64,000 nucleotides of DNA from Nemophila menziesii. Lineage: Eukaryota > Streptophyta > Magnoliopsida > Boraginales > Hydrophyllaceae. The translations under genes and the position numbers were made by a program. Below, one piece after another: positions 46,503 through 59,566 of this stretch (its first letter is position 1; every line of letters begins with the position of its first letter). The DNA lies in NCBI GenBank assembly GCA_029959085.1, contig JARWIR010000023.1, positions 4,725,860 to 4,789,859 on the forward strand. The letters are read 5' to 3'. Below the pieces are notes generated by a model. The model ran no database searches. It saw only the letters and a list, made by a program, of their open reading frames with translations, and had not been told where the DNA came from.

Positions 46503-46639
46503 TACAGTATTTTATTTTTTTATGTTTTAATTATGTTTAGCTTAGTTATTTTTAATAAATATTTCATTATTGAGGAAGGTATTAGTGTTTTTTGATGTTC
46601 ATGGACTAATAAAAGCGAGTTCGGGAGGGGAAAAAAGAG

Positions 46640-46772
46640 AAATACTGTGGATATGACTGTCTAGCCGGTCGATTCTACCGGTATGCCGCTGGGCCCAAAC
46701 CATTACCACTGTGTGTAAATCAGGTACAAGGCCAAAGACCCACTGGATAAAACCATGGTCGCAAATAATGAT
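46640..46772 (+). repeat. Palindrome array reduced to one unit (A2)
   Basis: Retains the TAGCCGGTCGATTCTACCGG unit. The second unit is removed by a clean 69-base deletion relative to A1. Confidence 0.6.
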
Positions 46773-47733
46773 AAAGGGTTTTGAAGATAGAGGTTGGTAC
46801 TTGTTACAAATTTTATATCCCATATACCTCTTTTCTTCCCCAAAGCTTCCAAAACTCCATTGAATCTTCAACAAAACTTCACCTTAAATGAAAACACTAC
46901 CCAATCACCATAAATGCATATCCAAATCCTTCCTTACATCATTATAAATAAGAATTAGACACCTGATTCATTCCAAAACACCTAGAATCAAGAATCAAAA
47001 TCCAGAATTTTCCAAAATATTTTTCCAAAATTTTCTTAATCATGTCTCAACCATGCAAGAGTCCATCATACACATATAAAGGTTGTAGTTCTTGCGGTGC
47101 GCAACGTATACCCTATTAGAGATGGAGAAAAGGAAGGTGTTGGGAGAAAGCATGAGAGAAATTGGAGAAGGTAAGAACAAGAAATTTCTAGAGTGTGATT
47201 AATTGAGATGGAGCATAATATGATGAAAGGGAAAGCAAAATTGGTGATACATGAAGTTTACATACAAGGAAATCATTGCACCTTATTCCGGGTATTGGTA
47301 AAGCGAGGCAATAGCCTCGAATAGTATATTTTCTTTATTCCCTACCATCTTTCTATACTTGGAATATTTGTTAAATATTAACTTTTATAGAGTCTTTTCG
47401 ATTCGTGGGGACACGACTCATATTTGATTTTGGGGTGTGGGGATTTGTTGTCCCTCATCCCCATTTTCTGTGATTTATTGTTTTTTAGGAATAAATTAAT
47501 TTTTGAGAGAAGGATTAGATGTAGAGTGTGTTTAATAGCTCCAACGCATAAGCTTAGTAAGTTAATGATAGTCAGTAATATGTTCGAAAGTAATATGTTT
47601 ATGAGTTGTTTTATTTTCCATGCTTTGAGTATGAACATGAAAACACACATTGATAGTAAAGAAAAGATTAGTGAGTAATGCGGTAGAAGTTTATTTGATC
47701 TTAGGGCGCCTTGAGTTGTGTGTAGGCCGTAGA
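46773..47733 (+). other. 3' non-coding region of A2
   Basis: Copy of 3535-4493 with a few substitutions. The conserved hairpin lies at 47400-47419. LINE sequence begins at the same point as in A1. Confidence 0.55.
47400..47419 (+). other. Conserved hairpin (A2)
   Basis: Identical to the hairpin at 4162-4181 (7 of 8 stem pairs). Confidence 0.5.
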
Positions 47734-50700
47734 TCTAGAAATGTGGCTCATGTTGGTAAATCAAAACATAAAGTATTTTCAAATAATTAATAAAGCTAAA
47801 AGAGATAAAAATCACTAGAATGAAAATTAAGAAAGGTGAATTGATTGAAAATAGAGACAACATTTGATCAAGAATAGTAGAGTATTTCTCAAGTGTGTTC
47901 CAATATGTGGGACCTAAAGACTATGCTCCTATATTGATTAATATTTAATCTATGGTTAATGACCATATGAATTAATAATTAAACAACCCTATTACAATGA
48001 ATGAATTGAAAAGTGAAGTTTAGAGCCTTAATGTAGATATAACACCAAGCCCTGATTGTATTTATGTCTTCTTTTACATTAAATATTGAGATTTGATCAA
48101 TGTGGATGTGTTGAGGGTGATCTTTTACCTTATTTATAATAATAATTATTATCTTAGTGTTATAAACAAGAGTCTTATTATCCTTATTCCAATATGTGTT
48201 AATCTTAGCTTCATTGGTTCTTATAGACTAATCAGTTGTACTAATTTTATATATAAAATAATTTCAAAAATCATTTTTCTAAGGCTCAAGTCTTGTATGA
48301 ACCTAGTGGATGAGTCTCAAAATTTCTTAATTCCAGGTAGATCCATGTTTAAAAATATCTTAATTGCCCATGAGGTAAGTCACTGCTTGAAAAAGAAAAG
48401 AAATTTTAAGTATTATTCTACCAACATTAAAACTGATATAGCTAAGGCTTATGAACATATTGATTGTGATTTTCTCTTTGATTTACTTCTTAAACAAGGT
48501 TTTGTTATACATGATTGAAATGGATCATAACTTGTGTTACTAGTGTCTCTTATGAGGTGCAAATAAATGGTAAAATATATAAAATAGATAAGCCATATAG
48601 GGGTTTGAGACAGAGTGACCCCCTAATCCCCTTTCTTTTCTTCTTGTAACTCAATCCTCTTAGCTCTTTAAAAATAAGCTGACTTAAAACAAAACCTTAA
48701 GGGTATTAATATATCTAAAAATTCACCAAGCATTACCCATAGATTTTTTTGCTAATTACAACTTGTTTTCTCTAGAAACAAATATGGATAATGTAGGTTT
48801 ATTTCAAGATGTATTACACAAATATGGTTATGCTTTAGGGAAGGAAGTAAATTTAAATAAGAGTGCGATTTTATTTTGTCACAACTCTACCCCTAAAGTC
48901 AAATCCCACATTACTAGCTTGCTTAGAATGAATGGACTAGTAGATCTTAGTAAATATTTAGGAGTCCCTGCCTCTTGGGGTAGATATAAAGTGAAGGTAC
49001 TTGAATAGCTTTTAGTTACAATTATAGCAAGAATATAGGCTTGGGACACTAAGTTATTATCCTCTAGTAGGAAGGAAACTTCAATAAAAGAAAATATTAA
49101 TGTTATATCTAATCATATAATGTCAGTTTTCTTCACACCCAAGAAAGTAACCAACCATATCTCTTCATTGGTTGTTGATTTCTTTTGGGGTAACAAAGGG
49201 AAAACTAGAAAACATTGGATTAGATGGACTACCCTTATAAATAAAAAATTTGATAGAGGGTTGGGGTTTTCATAACATTGATTTTTTTTTGCTGGCTTCA
49301 AATGCTTGAATTTTTTTATAAACCTGATTCTATAATTTTTAAATTGTTGAAGGGAAAATATTTCCCTACTTCTTGCTTCCTAGAATATAAAGTGGGAAAT
49401 AACTACTCTTGAAGCTGGAAAAGTCTCTTGGGAGGGGTACGGGTTTATTTGCCAAATAATTGTTTTGGAGTATTGGTGAAGGATAAAAATATTAGAATTT
49501 CGGAATCGTATTGGGTTCTAGGATTTAAACACTTGGAAAACCCTAATAAAATATGTCCATTGATTATTAATTATTTTCTTAATATAAAACGTACAAACTA
49601 GAAAATAGATACCTCAAAAAAATTTATAGCCTTATTTGTTGCAACCATTTCGAAAATACATATAGCTCCAAATTACCTGTATAGTATTGTTTGGAGTCAT
49701 TCTATATCAGGTAGTCTAAGTGTAAAATAATCTTATGGACATCTTAAGATGGCACAACTTGAGGAGGAAAAAACCAAAAAGACAGATAAAAGTGATTCTT
49801 CTCATATTATTACTAAGGCAGTTAGAAGATTTATATGGAAGTCAAGAGTTGCTCCTATATTTAGAGATTCTTTATGGAAGGCAATATGTGATTCCAACTG
49901 ATAATAATAGATGTAAACGGAAGATGACAACTATCTCACGTTGTGATTTATGTGGTTCAGGCTCAAAAACTATTGAACACTTACTTTTTCACTGTGAATG
50001 GGCAAGGGCGGTTTCGTTAGCCTCCCCTTTAAATTATCTGTCAAGTATTGGTCCCATTTTCAAAATATCCATTTAGATTGAACATTTGATTGGATATTTA
50101 AATTTGGAGGTTCAACTTAATGAGTTTAATGGGGAATTGGCAATAAACTTGGCATGGCAAATTTGGAAGGGAAGGGCTAATTTTATATTTATAGGAATAC
50201 CTCCTGACCTTATCTCGACAATGAAAAGATCTGTAAATTATATGATGAATACTTGCTCGCTAATGGTAAATATTTTGAGGTTAAAAATACATAACAAATG
50301 GAAGTTGGAAATGAATAGTGTTTTATGAGCTGTATTGATACATACTAAAAAATTCCATGAATCTAAAATTGATTGGATACCACCTTGTACTGGTAAACTT
50401 AAAATCAGTACTGATACAGCTTTTGATACACATAATTCTAACTCTTGTATTGTTTCAATTGTTAGGGATCATACATGTAATATTATGGATAGGATTGCAA
50501 CATGTGTAAGTGCCTTTTCACCAGTGAAGGCAGAGAAAATGGAGTATATCAAGCTTGTAGATTGGCGTCTTCTCATCCTAAAGACCATTTGATGGAGTAT
50601 AGTCACCATCGAAAATGATAACTCTTCTTCGATGAATTTTCTTAATTCTAATAAAGTAAAACTATCTCACAATGTTAATATTTTTGTAGGAGAAATAAGA

Positions 50701-50935
50701 AGTTGTAGTAGGGATTTTAATTTAGAATTTTCCGTAATTTTGAGAAAAAAACATGGTTGCGGATTGGGTAGCGTAACAAGAGCTTTGAGGTACTTTGTTT
50801 CGCTCTGGATGTATTTCGCATCTGCCCCAATTATTAAAACTAGGGATCAACGACTATAATGCTATAGGCATTGGAATGTCCCTTTTGTAATGTTTGGAAT
50901 GAATGAATGAAATGAATTAATTTTTGACTAAAATG
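47734..50935 (+). pseudogene. 5'-truncated L1-type LINE, copy 2, with 3' end
   Basis: The same LINE as 4494-7288, including the degenerate FANY catalytic box, but extending to the natural 3' end. The RNase H part reads STDTAF, then VKAEKMEY, then IENDNSS and, after a frameshift, NMVADWVA. All four catalytic acidic positions are thus still recognisable although the frame is broken. The 3' end has the LINE-like tail GTCCCTTTTGTAATGTTTGG followed by a GAAT-rich run. A short deletion near 49880 and one near 49268 distinguish it from copy 1. The transcript could not make active RT. Confidence 0.85.
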
Positions 50936-50939
50936 AAAC

Positions 50940-51660
50940 ATAAGACAATTTGAAACAACAAAGGCGCGTTAAAGAGGATGTGTGTTATTGGTGCCCGGAT
51001 AGCCCGGAATCAATTTCTTCTCCTCATTTATAGTGTCTAATTTGTATTCAAACGTGGGCTTGATCTAATATGAAAATCAGATTTGATAAGGAAATGCCAT
51101 GGAATATATGGAATCGGAAACTAAATTTTGTGAATACATACGAGGTTGGGGGTTAGGATAAAAAGGTCGTTATGACTTATATTTTACGTATGTCATGGAA
51201 TATTTGGAAGGATAATATCGCTGCTTATCATGAAAAAAGGATGATTGATGTTTGTTGTCTACCTAACTAGAAGGTTTATGTTAGAACGATTTTGGAATGA
51301 TTGGACATCTCAGAATACAAGACACGTAGCAACAATTAGTTGCTAAGTGTAGTATATTCCAGAACAATGTTAGATAGCAGATTCATTTATATGTGATGCA
51401 TCATATGTTGGCAAATACGAACCTACCGGAATTCGCATTAGCAGAATTCACAAGTATTATGACTTACAATTGACGCTATTTTCTGTGTGTTCTTTTTCTT
51501 CGGTAAGTTAAAGAGAAGGGAAAGCAGTATTGAGTATGATCGAGTTATGTAAAATGTTTAATACATAGGATAAATTGGTCCTTCCGGATTACCTTTAGAT
51601 TAGTAAAGGTATGTGTAAGTCCTAATTTCTCGGATTGGGATCACTTAATTTGTAAATAGT
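50940..51660 (+). pseudogene. LINE fragment 2: zf-RVT to RNase H, decayed
   Basis: RRVKEDVCYWCPDSPESISS followed by a degraded H/C pair fits the zf-RVT zinc-binding domain. MSWNIWKDNIAAYHEK is the usual WxIWKxRN box after it, and FICDASYVG resembles the start of the RNase H domain. Several stops are present. It lies directly after the 3' end of LINE copy 2 in the same orientation but is a different LINE subfamily. Confidence 0.6.
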
Positions 51661-51960
51661 TTTTTGATTTTGTTAGATTTTATTGACCATAATAAATAAA
51701 TAAAATACTGTCCCTTAATGATATAGTCGTAAAATTTTACCAAATATATACCACACCCAACCTTCATTTTTCTTCTAAATCAAACAATCCATACAGTTTT
51801 TCAGCATTCATTAAATACTTCATTTGTTCATATCAAGATTCAAACTAAAAACAACCAAGCAAGTAAGGTAACTCTCATCTTTGTTTTAATTAATTTATTT
51901 TCAAAATTAATGAAGTTAGGATATAAAATTAAGGCCTTTATTTATAATTTCTAAGTTTGC
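51661..51960. other. Unassigned stretch between LINE fragments
   Basis: No ORF or repeat recognised. The left edge may hold the 3' end of LINE fragment 2 and the right edge the 3' end of LINE 3. Confidence 0.35.
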
Positions 51961-52187
51961 TTTTGGAGATCGGGTTTTTTATAAATCTGAGGCATAAAAA
52001 CTTGTATTACAACGTAACTACAAATTCACTGAGAAACTATTACATATCTCGGACTTGCGCATCCACTCTTATCTCTCGTAATAGTGCTACACAAGAAATC
52101 TAAAGGATCTTCATTTACACATGGTCCACTTCTCAACTCTGCACCTCTTTTTGTCAATAAGTATGCACATTTATTCACTTCTCGATA

Positions 52188-52195
52188 GATAACAC
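52188..52195. repeat. 8-bp target-site duplication of the hAT element (left)
   Basis: GATAACAC, repeated at 53283-53290. Confidence 0.9.
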
Positions 52196-53282
52196 CAGGG
52201 CCAGCATGCGCCCAAGGCAGCCAAGGCGGTCTCCCTGGTCCCCAAAATTTTGAGGGCTGCACAAAAATAAAAATATGTTTTATGCAAATAAATTTTGATG
52301 TAGATTACATTACAACCGAGAAATTGTGGTAGCTTAGCAGAAATAACAATGTCATTAACCTTACACTCCTATGTTCGATCCTTCGTAGTGTAAAAGTTGT
52401 TTTCTTTTTTTTTGTTCGAACTTTGGCAGTAGACAATCAATTTTACATTTTTCTTTTCTTTTTTTAGTAAACAATCAATACACTTATATACATTTTTTCT
52501 TGTTCGAACCTCGACAGTGTAAATGATTTTCTTTTCTTTTTTCAGAAAACAATCAATACACTTATACACCTCAAAACACCAAACCTCCAAAAGGTCTTGG
52601 GATCAAATCTTATTGGAGTCAAAATGATTTCGAATCCAAAGTGACTCTTATATGTATTAAAAAAACATTTTTAAATGGTAGAGTAAAAATAGTATAAGAA
52701 TTCCTCTAATTTTTGAAGGAAAATAGAACGGTAACTAAATGATGGAATATATATTTATTATATATGAGTCTTTTTAATTTCATCATTAAAACAAAGAGTG
52801 GTATTAAATTATGGACTATATATATAATTATATATGAGTTCTTTTAATTTCGCCATAAATTTTCATCATTAAAAACAACGATAATATTTATTAAAGTAAA
52901 AAAAATACAAGAAAATTATTTTAATTAATCATAATTACTTTTATATATTTTTAGACTAAATTATATTGTTTTTATATAATTATTACAAGTTCAATTTAGT
53001 TTACCTTAAATTACGATTAAATTTTAAAAAACAAATCTCAAAACGATAACTTACAACGATTAATTAATATAAAGATATTTTTTTATAATGAATTCAGTAA
53101 ATCTATTTAGATGCATTTTTTCAAACATATTTTTATATAACATATATTAGATATAGTATATAGCTCGAGTTTAACTTTTTATATACGTATTTTACATCGT
53201 AGATTTTATTATTATATTTTATATAATAAAAAGCCTCAAATATTTTTTGCCTTAGGTAACCAAGAAACTCGGGTCGGCCCTG
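52196..53282. mobile_element. Non-autonomous hAT-type DNA element, 1087 bp
   Basis: Starts CAGGGCCAGC and ends GTCGGCCCTG. These terminal inverted repeats (CAGGGCC plus one or two diverged bases) with an 8-bp duplication are the hallmark of hAT elements. The subterminal GTCTCCCTGGTCCCCAAAAT is typical of plant hAT non-autonomous copies. No transposase coding is present. The interior holds three roughly 70-base tandem copies around ttgttcgaacctcgacagtg (52370-52590) and a duplicated AT-rich segment (52740-52870). Confidence 0.9.
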
Positions 53283-53290
53283 GATAACAC
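53283..53290. repeat. 8-bp target-site duplication of the hAT element (right)
   Basis: GATAACAC, identical to 52188-52195. Confidence 0.9.
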
Positions 53291-55340
53291 GCACCTCAAT
53301 AGGTCGATTATTTTTTGTGTTTACCTAATTTTCACTAATTTGCGAGTTGGTCCTAAATTTAAACTTTAACTAATGTATTGAATTTAATTTAATACAGTGC
53401 AAAATTGGCGCATTATATGAACTGTGCAACATTTTATTTTTTCAAATTACAAAAGAGCAATCTACTAAAAAGAAATTTAGTTTTGTCATTGATCTCCAAT
53501 ATATTTCAATTTTTCTTTTAAAAAAATATTTCATTCTTACTTTCCATATATTCCACAGGATGCAGAAGATAATTACCATATTCAGTTTCTTGTTCCATCC
53601 TTTTTTGTGTAACTTTCAATAGTTTCAGAAGATTCATTCTTCAATTATTCCATTAAAGTTACGATCAATTCTACATTGAAGTTCAAAATCGGACAAGACT
53701 CCCATGCTCAGAGGACATTTAATGAGGATATGCTTGATTGATTCAGTTTTCATTTCACACCATTTTACAAGTATTAGAGGGTACACATTTCATCTTTTTA
53801 AATTATTCTTAGATGGAATAGAATTATTGTAAATTTTCCAAAAGAAATTTCTAATTTTTAAGGCACATTAAAATGTTATACTAATTTCCATGTTTACCTA
53901 TAGTTTTTCTCTCCATTACTAGAAGATTGACTATCTTTTTCCATATATCATTGGACTAGGTAGTGGTATCCTAATATGGTGGAGAATTTTCATCTTTTGT
54001 GCTTGGCCAAATAATTTCATCATTTTCCCCAGTTGTATGATCGGAATTTCTGTTAACAAATTTCCATACCGACATTTTATTATTAAATCATGTTGCAAAT
54101 CATGTTGCAATAATGTTCTCATATGTTAGTTGTGAGGTCATTTCCAATTTTCCAGATACACTCTTCTTTTGAAAATTGAAGCCCTTTAAATATACTTTTT
54201 CAACTACATGCGTGATTCTTTTTAAGTTTTGTATCCCACATAGTGATGTTAGGTTAATTGACGCCTTTGAGAATTTTTTCAAACAGGGAGTTAAAATTAT
54301 TTAAGAAACTCCATGCTTGGTTAGTGAGAAAGGTTAAACTGATTTTTTGAAAATCTCAAAAACCAATTCTGCCCATAAACTTAGCTTTGGAAATTTTCCT
54401 CCATGCAACCAAATAAAATATTTTCTTGACACCTAAATTCCACCAGAAATTGGCAATAAGTCTATTAAGTTTCTTGCGCAGATTCTTCAAAAATTCAAAC
54501 ATAGACATTGCGTAGTTTGGTATTGCTTGAATTACTACTTTTATTAAGACATCTTTACCTCTATCTGAGAGAAGTTTAACAATCCAACAATCTAACTTTT
54601 TGATTAATCTATCTTAGATATAGTTTAAATTTTCACTTTTGGACCTTCTAAGAGATTAGGGAATGCCTAAATACTTTCCAAATGACTTTGTACCTTTGAT
54701 ATTGGGATATTTCGATACCCTTTTCATTATATCTTCTAGGGTTCCATTTCTAAATAACATTGAAATTTGCTCAAATTAATTCTTTGCCCCAACGCTTGAA
54801 AATATTTAGTAATGACATTTTTGAAACACTTAATTTCTTTTTGTTAATCTAAATGAAAAAAAATAGTATCATCCGCAAATAGAAGATAAGTAAGTTTTAG
54901 GGAACTCCAAGCAAGATATATACCTTTTATATTACCTTGTCTACACTCAAAGTTAATCAAACCCAAAAGACCTTCTGTTAACATTATGAATATTAGAGGA
55001 GAAATAGGATCGTCTTGACTAATTCCTTGCTTTGGTTTATTTTTCTTCATTATTTCGCCATTAACTTTGATTTAATAGGAAACCGAGAATATACAGTTAT
55101 AAATGAAATTTTTCCATTCTTCACACAATCCCGACTTTCGGAGAATTTCAAATTAACTTGATCATATGCCTTAGCCATATCGATCTTAGCAGCCATAAAA
55201 GACTTATTCGATTTTCTTTTCTATTTTAAGAAAATATGATTCTTCTTGAGCAATTAGTACATTATCTTGAATACACCTTCCGTTGATCAAAGTGTATTGA
55301 GTCGGAGCTATAATATCATCCATGATGGGTTTAAGTCTGA

Positions 55341-55645
55341 GTGAGAGACTTTTTGAAATGGTTGATAATGGGAAGTAATAATGATGTGATTACCTCTACC
55401 AAGAAAATTATTTCAAGCAAATTTGATACGAAAGTTCTGGGTCTTGTAGATATTCCAAATACGACAAAACCTATGTCGACTCTTTACATGCATTTCGATA
55501 GTCAAAGTGTCATTGCTAGCACAATAATAGGTTGTATAATGGTAATTCTAGACACAATATTGTCAGGAAACTTCTTAGAAATGAAGTTATCAAAATAAAT
55601 TACAGCGCTTAAATGATAACATACCTGATTCACTGACCAAAGATC
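55341..55645 (+). pseudogene. Ty1/copia reverse transcriptase-RNase H remnant
   Basis: LIMGSNNDVITSTKKIISSK matches the region just after the copia YVDD box (the box itself is degraded). The text then jumps to MHFDSQSVIA and, after a frameshift, NGNSRHNIVRKLLRNEVIK and SLTKDL, which is the end of copia RNase H. The middle of RNase H is deleted. It lies directly next to the truncated 5' end of LINE 3. Confidence 0.75.
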
Positions 55646-56299
55646 TATAAGGAGAGGAAGTATGATTACATATAAGGGAAAAGGATCTTAATATTATGAA
55701 ATATGAATTGCCACTATGGAAATCTTACCTAGAAAAGTGGAGATCTTACAATCTAGGTTCCAAGGTAAAACTGAATCATAAAACTGCAGTTCGGTGCGAG
55801 ACACTTTGGGGAGACCTCCCAAAATTATTCCTCGTACAAAGTAGATATTGGTAGATATAAAACTAAAGGAAAATATTAATGTATTTTGTTTTAGATATCA
55901 TCATATATAGTAATGTAGAATACTATTGATAAGAGACCACATATATAAATAACATGGATTGGCTTGCCCTACAGTAATTTTTTTAAGGCAAAAATTTCTA
56001 ACAGTATTCACGAAATATCAGGAATTATCCAGTATCATAAATGGACGTAACAGTGACAACCAAATAATATTCGAAAGGATAATATTTAATTTTTGTTGAT
56101 CCTTTTTTACATAGACGATTAAAAATTCAAGATATCATGTTTACTAGTTAGCAAGGAAATCCGAGAGCTCTTATTAGAGAAGGTTCAAGACCAAAAGCTA
56201 CATCTCTTGACATAGTATATTTATACAATTCTATCCCACACTCTCTCGTGTTTAGCAATCTCTTGCATATTCATTTTGTTACGTTATTTTTCATTCATG
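55646..56299 (+). other. Copia 3' untranslated region (probable)
   Basis: Follows the copia RNase H end and leads to a copia-like PPT. The frame with ELPLWKSYLEKWRSYNLGSK (55698-55760) looks like extended copia tail text. No other gene is seen. Confidence 0.4.
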
Positions 56300-57000
56300 T
56301 GAGGATTGTTGATCAAATCATTTTTACCCAAGTAGTGATCGGGTTGATGATAATTTGATTGATATGTGATCTAATTGTAAAGACTAATATAATATATTCG
56401 ACTGGTTTAAAATTATTTGAAATTGAATTATAGAGGTTTTGGAGAAAATAATAAAGAGATAAATAAGTTTTTATTTATTATATTTTTATATATAGAGTAA
56501 CTGTGAAAGAAATAAAGAAAGAAAAAAAATCAATTCTTACTAATAGGTCAAACCCAATAGTTTATGTAATCATTTTACCGTGTAAAACTTTACCCTTACT
56601 ATTGGGTCAAACCCAATATTTAATGTATAATACTAAAGATCCATTATATGTCCAATCATTATGTCTTTTATGACGAAGATGGTTTATTAGAAAACAACTC
56701 CAATTTATTAAAGTCACGACTCTGTCTAATAAATGACTAATTCCTTTTTTTTCTATAAATAGATGAAGACATTTGATTTATATAGTTTTTAAAATATTAA
56801 TAATTAATTTCAATAGAGAGATTTAAAAGAAGTATGGTAATAATTAGTGTAATTGTTTCTTTTGAATAGTTTTGAAATTGTATCATGAAGGTTAAAGAAT
56901 AATTCGTTTGTCTATTTATTTCGAATAGTTTTAAAATTGTATTTTGAATGTTTAAAAAAACAATTATAAGATACCAGTACGTGGTCAAAATATTTTAAAG
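56300..57000 (+). repeat. Probable copia 3' LTR with PPT
   Basis: TGAGGAT directly before TGTTGATC at 56307 fits the copia PPT/LTR start. Inside are a duplicated phrase TTGGGTCAAACCCAATA-like (56548 and 56606) and a TATA box. A diverged tandem of about 70 bases around GAATAGTTTTGAAATTGTAT lies at 56860-56960. The right end is not clear. Confidence 0.4.
56753..56762 (+). promoter_or_regulatory. TATA box in the putative copia LTR
   Basis: CTATAAATAG, about 450 bases after the proposed LTR start, followed by GATGAAGAC. Confidence 0.4.
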
Positions 57001-57530
57001 AAATCATCTAAATCAAGTCTGAAAAAGTAAGATTATTTAAATATTTACGTTTTTTTACTTTTTATAAATTTGTATGACTGTGTTTTTCTGTTTATACAAC
57101 TAAAACATAATAAATATACAATATATGCTTCCAAAGATTGATTTGAGACAATCATACAAACCATCTCAGCCCATTTATTTTAAACTCAACAATCACCCAA
57201 ATCTACGGCATCATGTTAAAGTTCTTTGTACCTTTAGTGTCATACAGGTTCTTCTTTAATGATACTGATGGGATCCATCTAGAAGACCATAACTTGTCTT
57301 TTTTTCTTTCTTTTCATTATTAAATTTAAGAACTATTTGCCACCATGTTTGTTTTTCTGGCCAGCAAACTTATACTCAAGTACTCTAAAATACTGGTGCA
57401 TAAATATGTTTTTTCTAGAGTGTATTTCATATATGTTAATCATTGGTGTAGCTCTTTTCTTAATCCTTAGTATTATTTTCATTACACTTGGATTTAATCA
57501 TATTTTAATAAGATTTAGCACCACAAAATG
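57001..57530. other. Unassigned AT-rich stretch
   Basis: No supported ORF. It may include the end of the copia LTR and the start of R1c. Confidence 0.35.
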
Positions 57531-58177
57531 TATGAGATGTAGCTTAAAAATTTTGGTCTGATAGATGATCGATCTAAACTGTGATTAGGTAATGGTGGCG
57601 AGAGATTATGTGGTTAGGGTATGTGTTTCCCCTTTGTTATGATCAATTTAAGGCATGTACATACCCGGTTTGGGGTAAAGGTTTTAGATTGTTTGGGCTC
57701 CAACTAGACCAAAGTAAATATGGGTTGCGATTGTTACATGTATGAGCTTTTCTTTTAGAATTGGAGTATCCCTAAAAACAATCAGTAACAATGCTATTAG
57801 GCTTTTCGATAGAACATCTCACCTTATTTTGGTCTTTTCAAGGATTATTAGTTGATAAGCTAGTCAGGCTTAGGTCGGATACGAAAATATAGATTTAAGA
57901 AGCTACGTTCTATGGTAACAAACCATCACTGAAAATATACTTATGGAGGTCGAATATGCTGAACTATTGAATATATATTTTTAAGAAAATGGATAGAATA
58001 CTTTATGATGTGTCATTATTATACACATTGGATTCTAATCAATTTGGTACAAAATAATTAAGTTTTTTATGAAAGTAATATATACATCTCATGGAATTTA
58101 ACAATCAATTGGTACTTTGGCATAATTTGTAAAATTAAAGTTACATGAGAACAAACTGAAAATTAACTTTTGCTAGG

Positions 58178-58257
<80 letters not shown>

Positions 58258-59290
58258 ATAACAAATTGTTATGATCATGTTTAGAAATGATTCTTGTAAA
58301 ACTAGCTAGTTAGCAATCATGAATATTAAATTCAGAATACATTTCAACCTGAAAACAAAATAATTCACATATTATTTATTTCATTATTTAACTATTTATG
58401 TTTTAATAAGCAAAATATCTATAGTATCCTTACTACACAAATCAATTAATGTAGTATTGATGACGAACATCTATTTGATAATTATTCGCTCCTCAGTTGG
58501 AATTATTTTGTGTATGATTATGGATATTTTTTCATGGTTCTTTATAGAGCAATCCGAGTTCTTTTTCCCTTTGTGTTGGTGCAACTTGTTCCACTGATAC
58601 AACCTCCAAAACCAATAACTAGTATTTGAACCTTTTTCCATCATCATTACCAAAGGTGAAAAGAACAATAGTATGCAATTCTTACCATCATTTCATAAGA
58701 TTGTAACTTTTTATTGCTCTCGCTTTTTCTTAAGAGAAATCTCACCTGATATGTATCTTTTTGCATCAAAGAATTTTCAAAATAAATTTCCAGATTTTCA
58801 ATATAGTGGAACGGTAACAAGATATAAATTAATTAAAACACTATAATAATAAAATAATGAATAATAAATTGAGTAGGGCTAGAAACAAAAATTGAAACAT
58901 AGAATTCTCTTGAATCTATTTATATATAGAGTTACCTACAAGCCATACATTCTATATTCTACCACATTGAAATCTTTTTTCTTTCCACTATCCATCCCTT
59001 TAGTTTTACATCAAATGATGATACAAATCCACATTGAGGAACTGATATTTAGGGTTGACAATTATGTTAGAAAAAAATCATTAACGTATTTAAGATAACA
59101 TCATTACCCTCCATCGAAATATTTGGAAGGGAAATTCCCATGAGTTAACATCTCCCTCCTATAAAATAATTTTAGAGCTTGCTCCATCTAAATATTCCAG
59201 CTTCATGTTCACTACTTCTTTAAAATAATATTTTGAAGGGTATGATAGAGGATTCACTAGATCACTTAAGCAAAAGATCGATCATCGTAA
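57531..59290 (+). repeat. Repeat R1, copy c (right third only)
   Basis: Aligns with 23095-24625 (aggtaatggtggcgagagat, tcatcaaagaattttc-like text, tagggttgaaaattatgtta and gattcactagatcactt). It lacks the left two thirds present in copies a and b. Confidence 0.65.
58181..58258 (+). repeat. (AT)n microsatellite ending in (GT)n
   Basis: About 34 AT units inside R1c. R1a has only about four at the same place (near 23708), so this is a recent expansion. Confidence 0.95.
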
Positions 59291-59566
59291 AAGAAGTTGA
59301 GAAGAGAAAAATAAGAACATTATTTATTTTTTCGTGATTTACAAGCTCATGGGATCGGCCAATTATCATCATTTCTCTTATGTATTCTTATTTCAACCCC
59401 AACCCTCAACTTCCAACACATCTCATCCAAGAACCCTTCTAGGTTTCCACCATGTGTCACTTCATAAAGCTCTATTCTTCCATAAATTGTGTCCAAAACT
59501 CAATCCTTCTCGCCTTTTCTACTCCACATGCCGGTAGGTTAAATAATTCAGAAAATGTAGGTGTTG
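59291..59566. other. Unassigned stretch
   Basis: Two short open frames overlap here on the plus strand, without recognisable motifs. Confidence 0.35.

Larger units (their letters stand above)
52023..55333 (-). pseudogene. LINE 3, minus strand, split by a hAT element
   Basis: On the minus strand, from 55333: MDDIIAPTQYTLINGRCIQD (the FIPGR box), AKIDMAKAYDQV, QGISQDDPISPLIF and an intact catalytic box FADDTIFF near 54865. Then a long decayed middle, zf-RVT near 53765-53695 (KWCEMKTESIKHILIKCP), the FCILWNIWK box and the RNase H C-terminus VIYREVNKCAYLLTKRGAEL near 52190-52135. The last ends at a TGA near 52026. The RNase H text reads through once the hAT element and one copy of its target duplication are removed. 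The 5' part (endonuclease) is missing. It is of a different subfamily from LINE 1. Confidence 0.8.
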
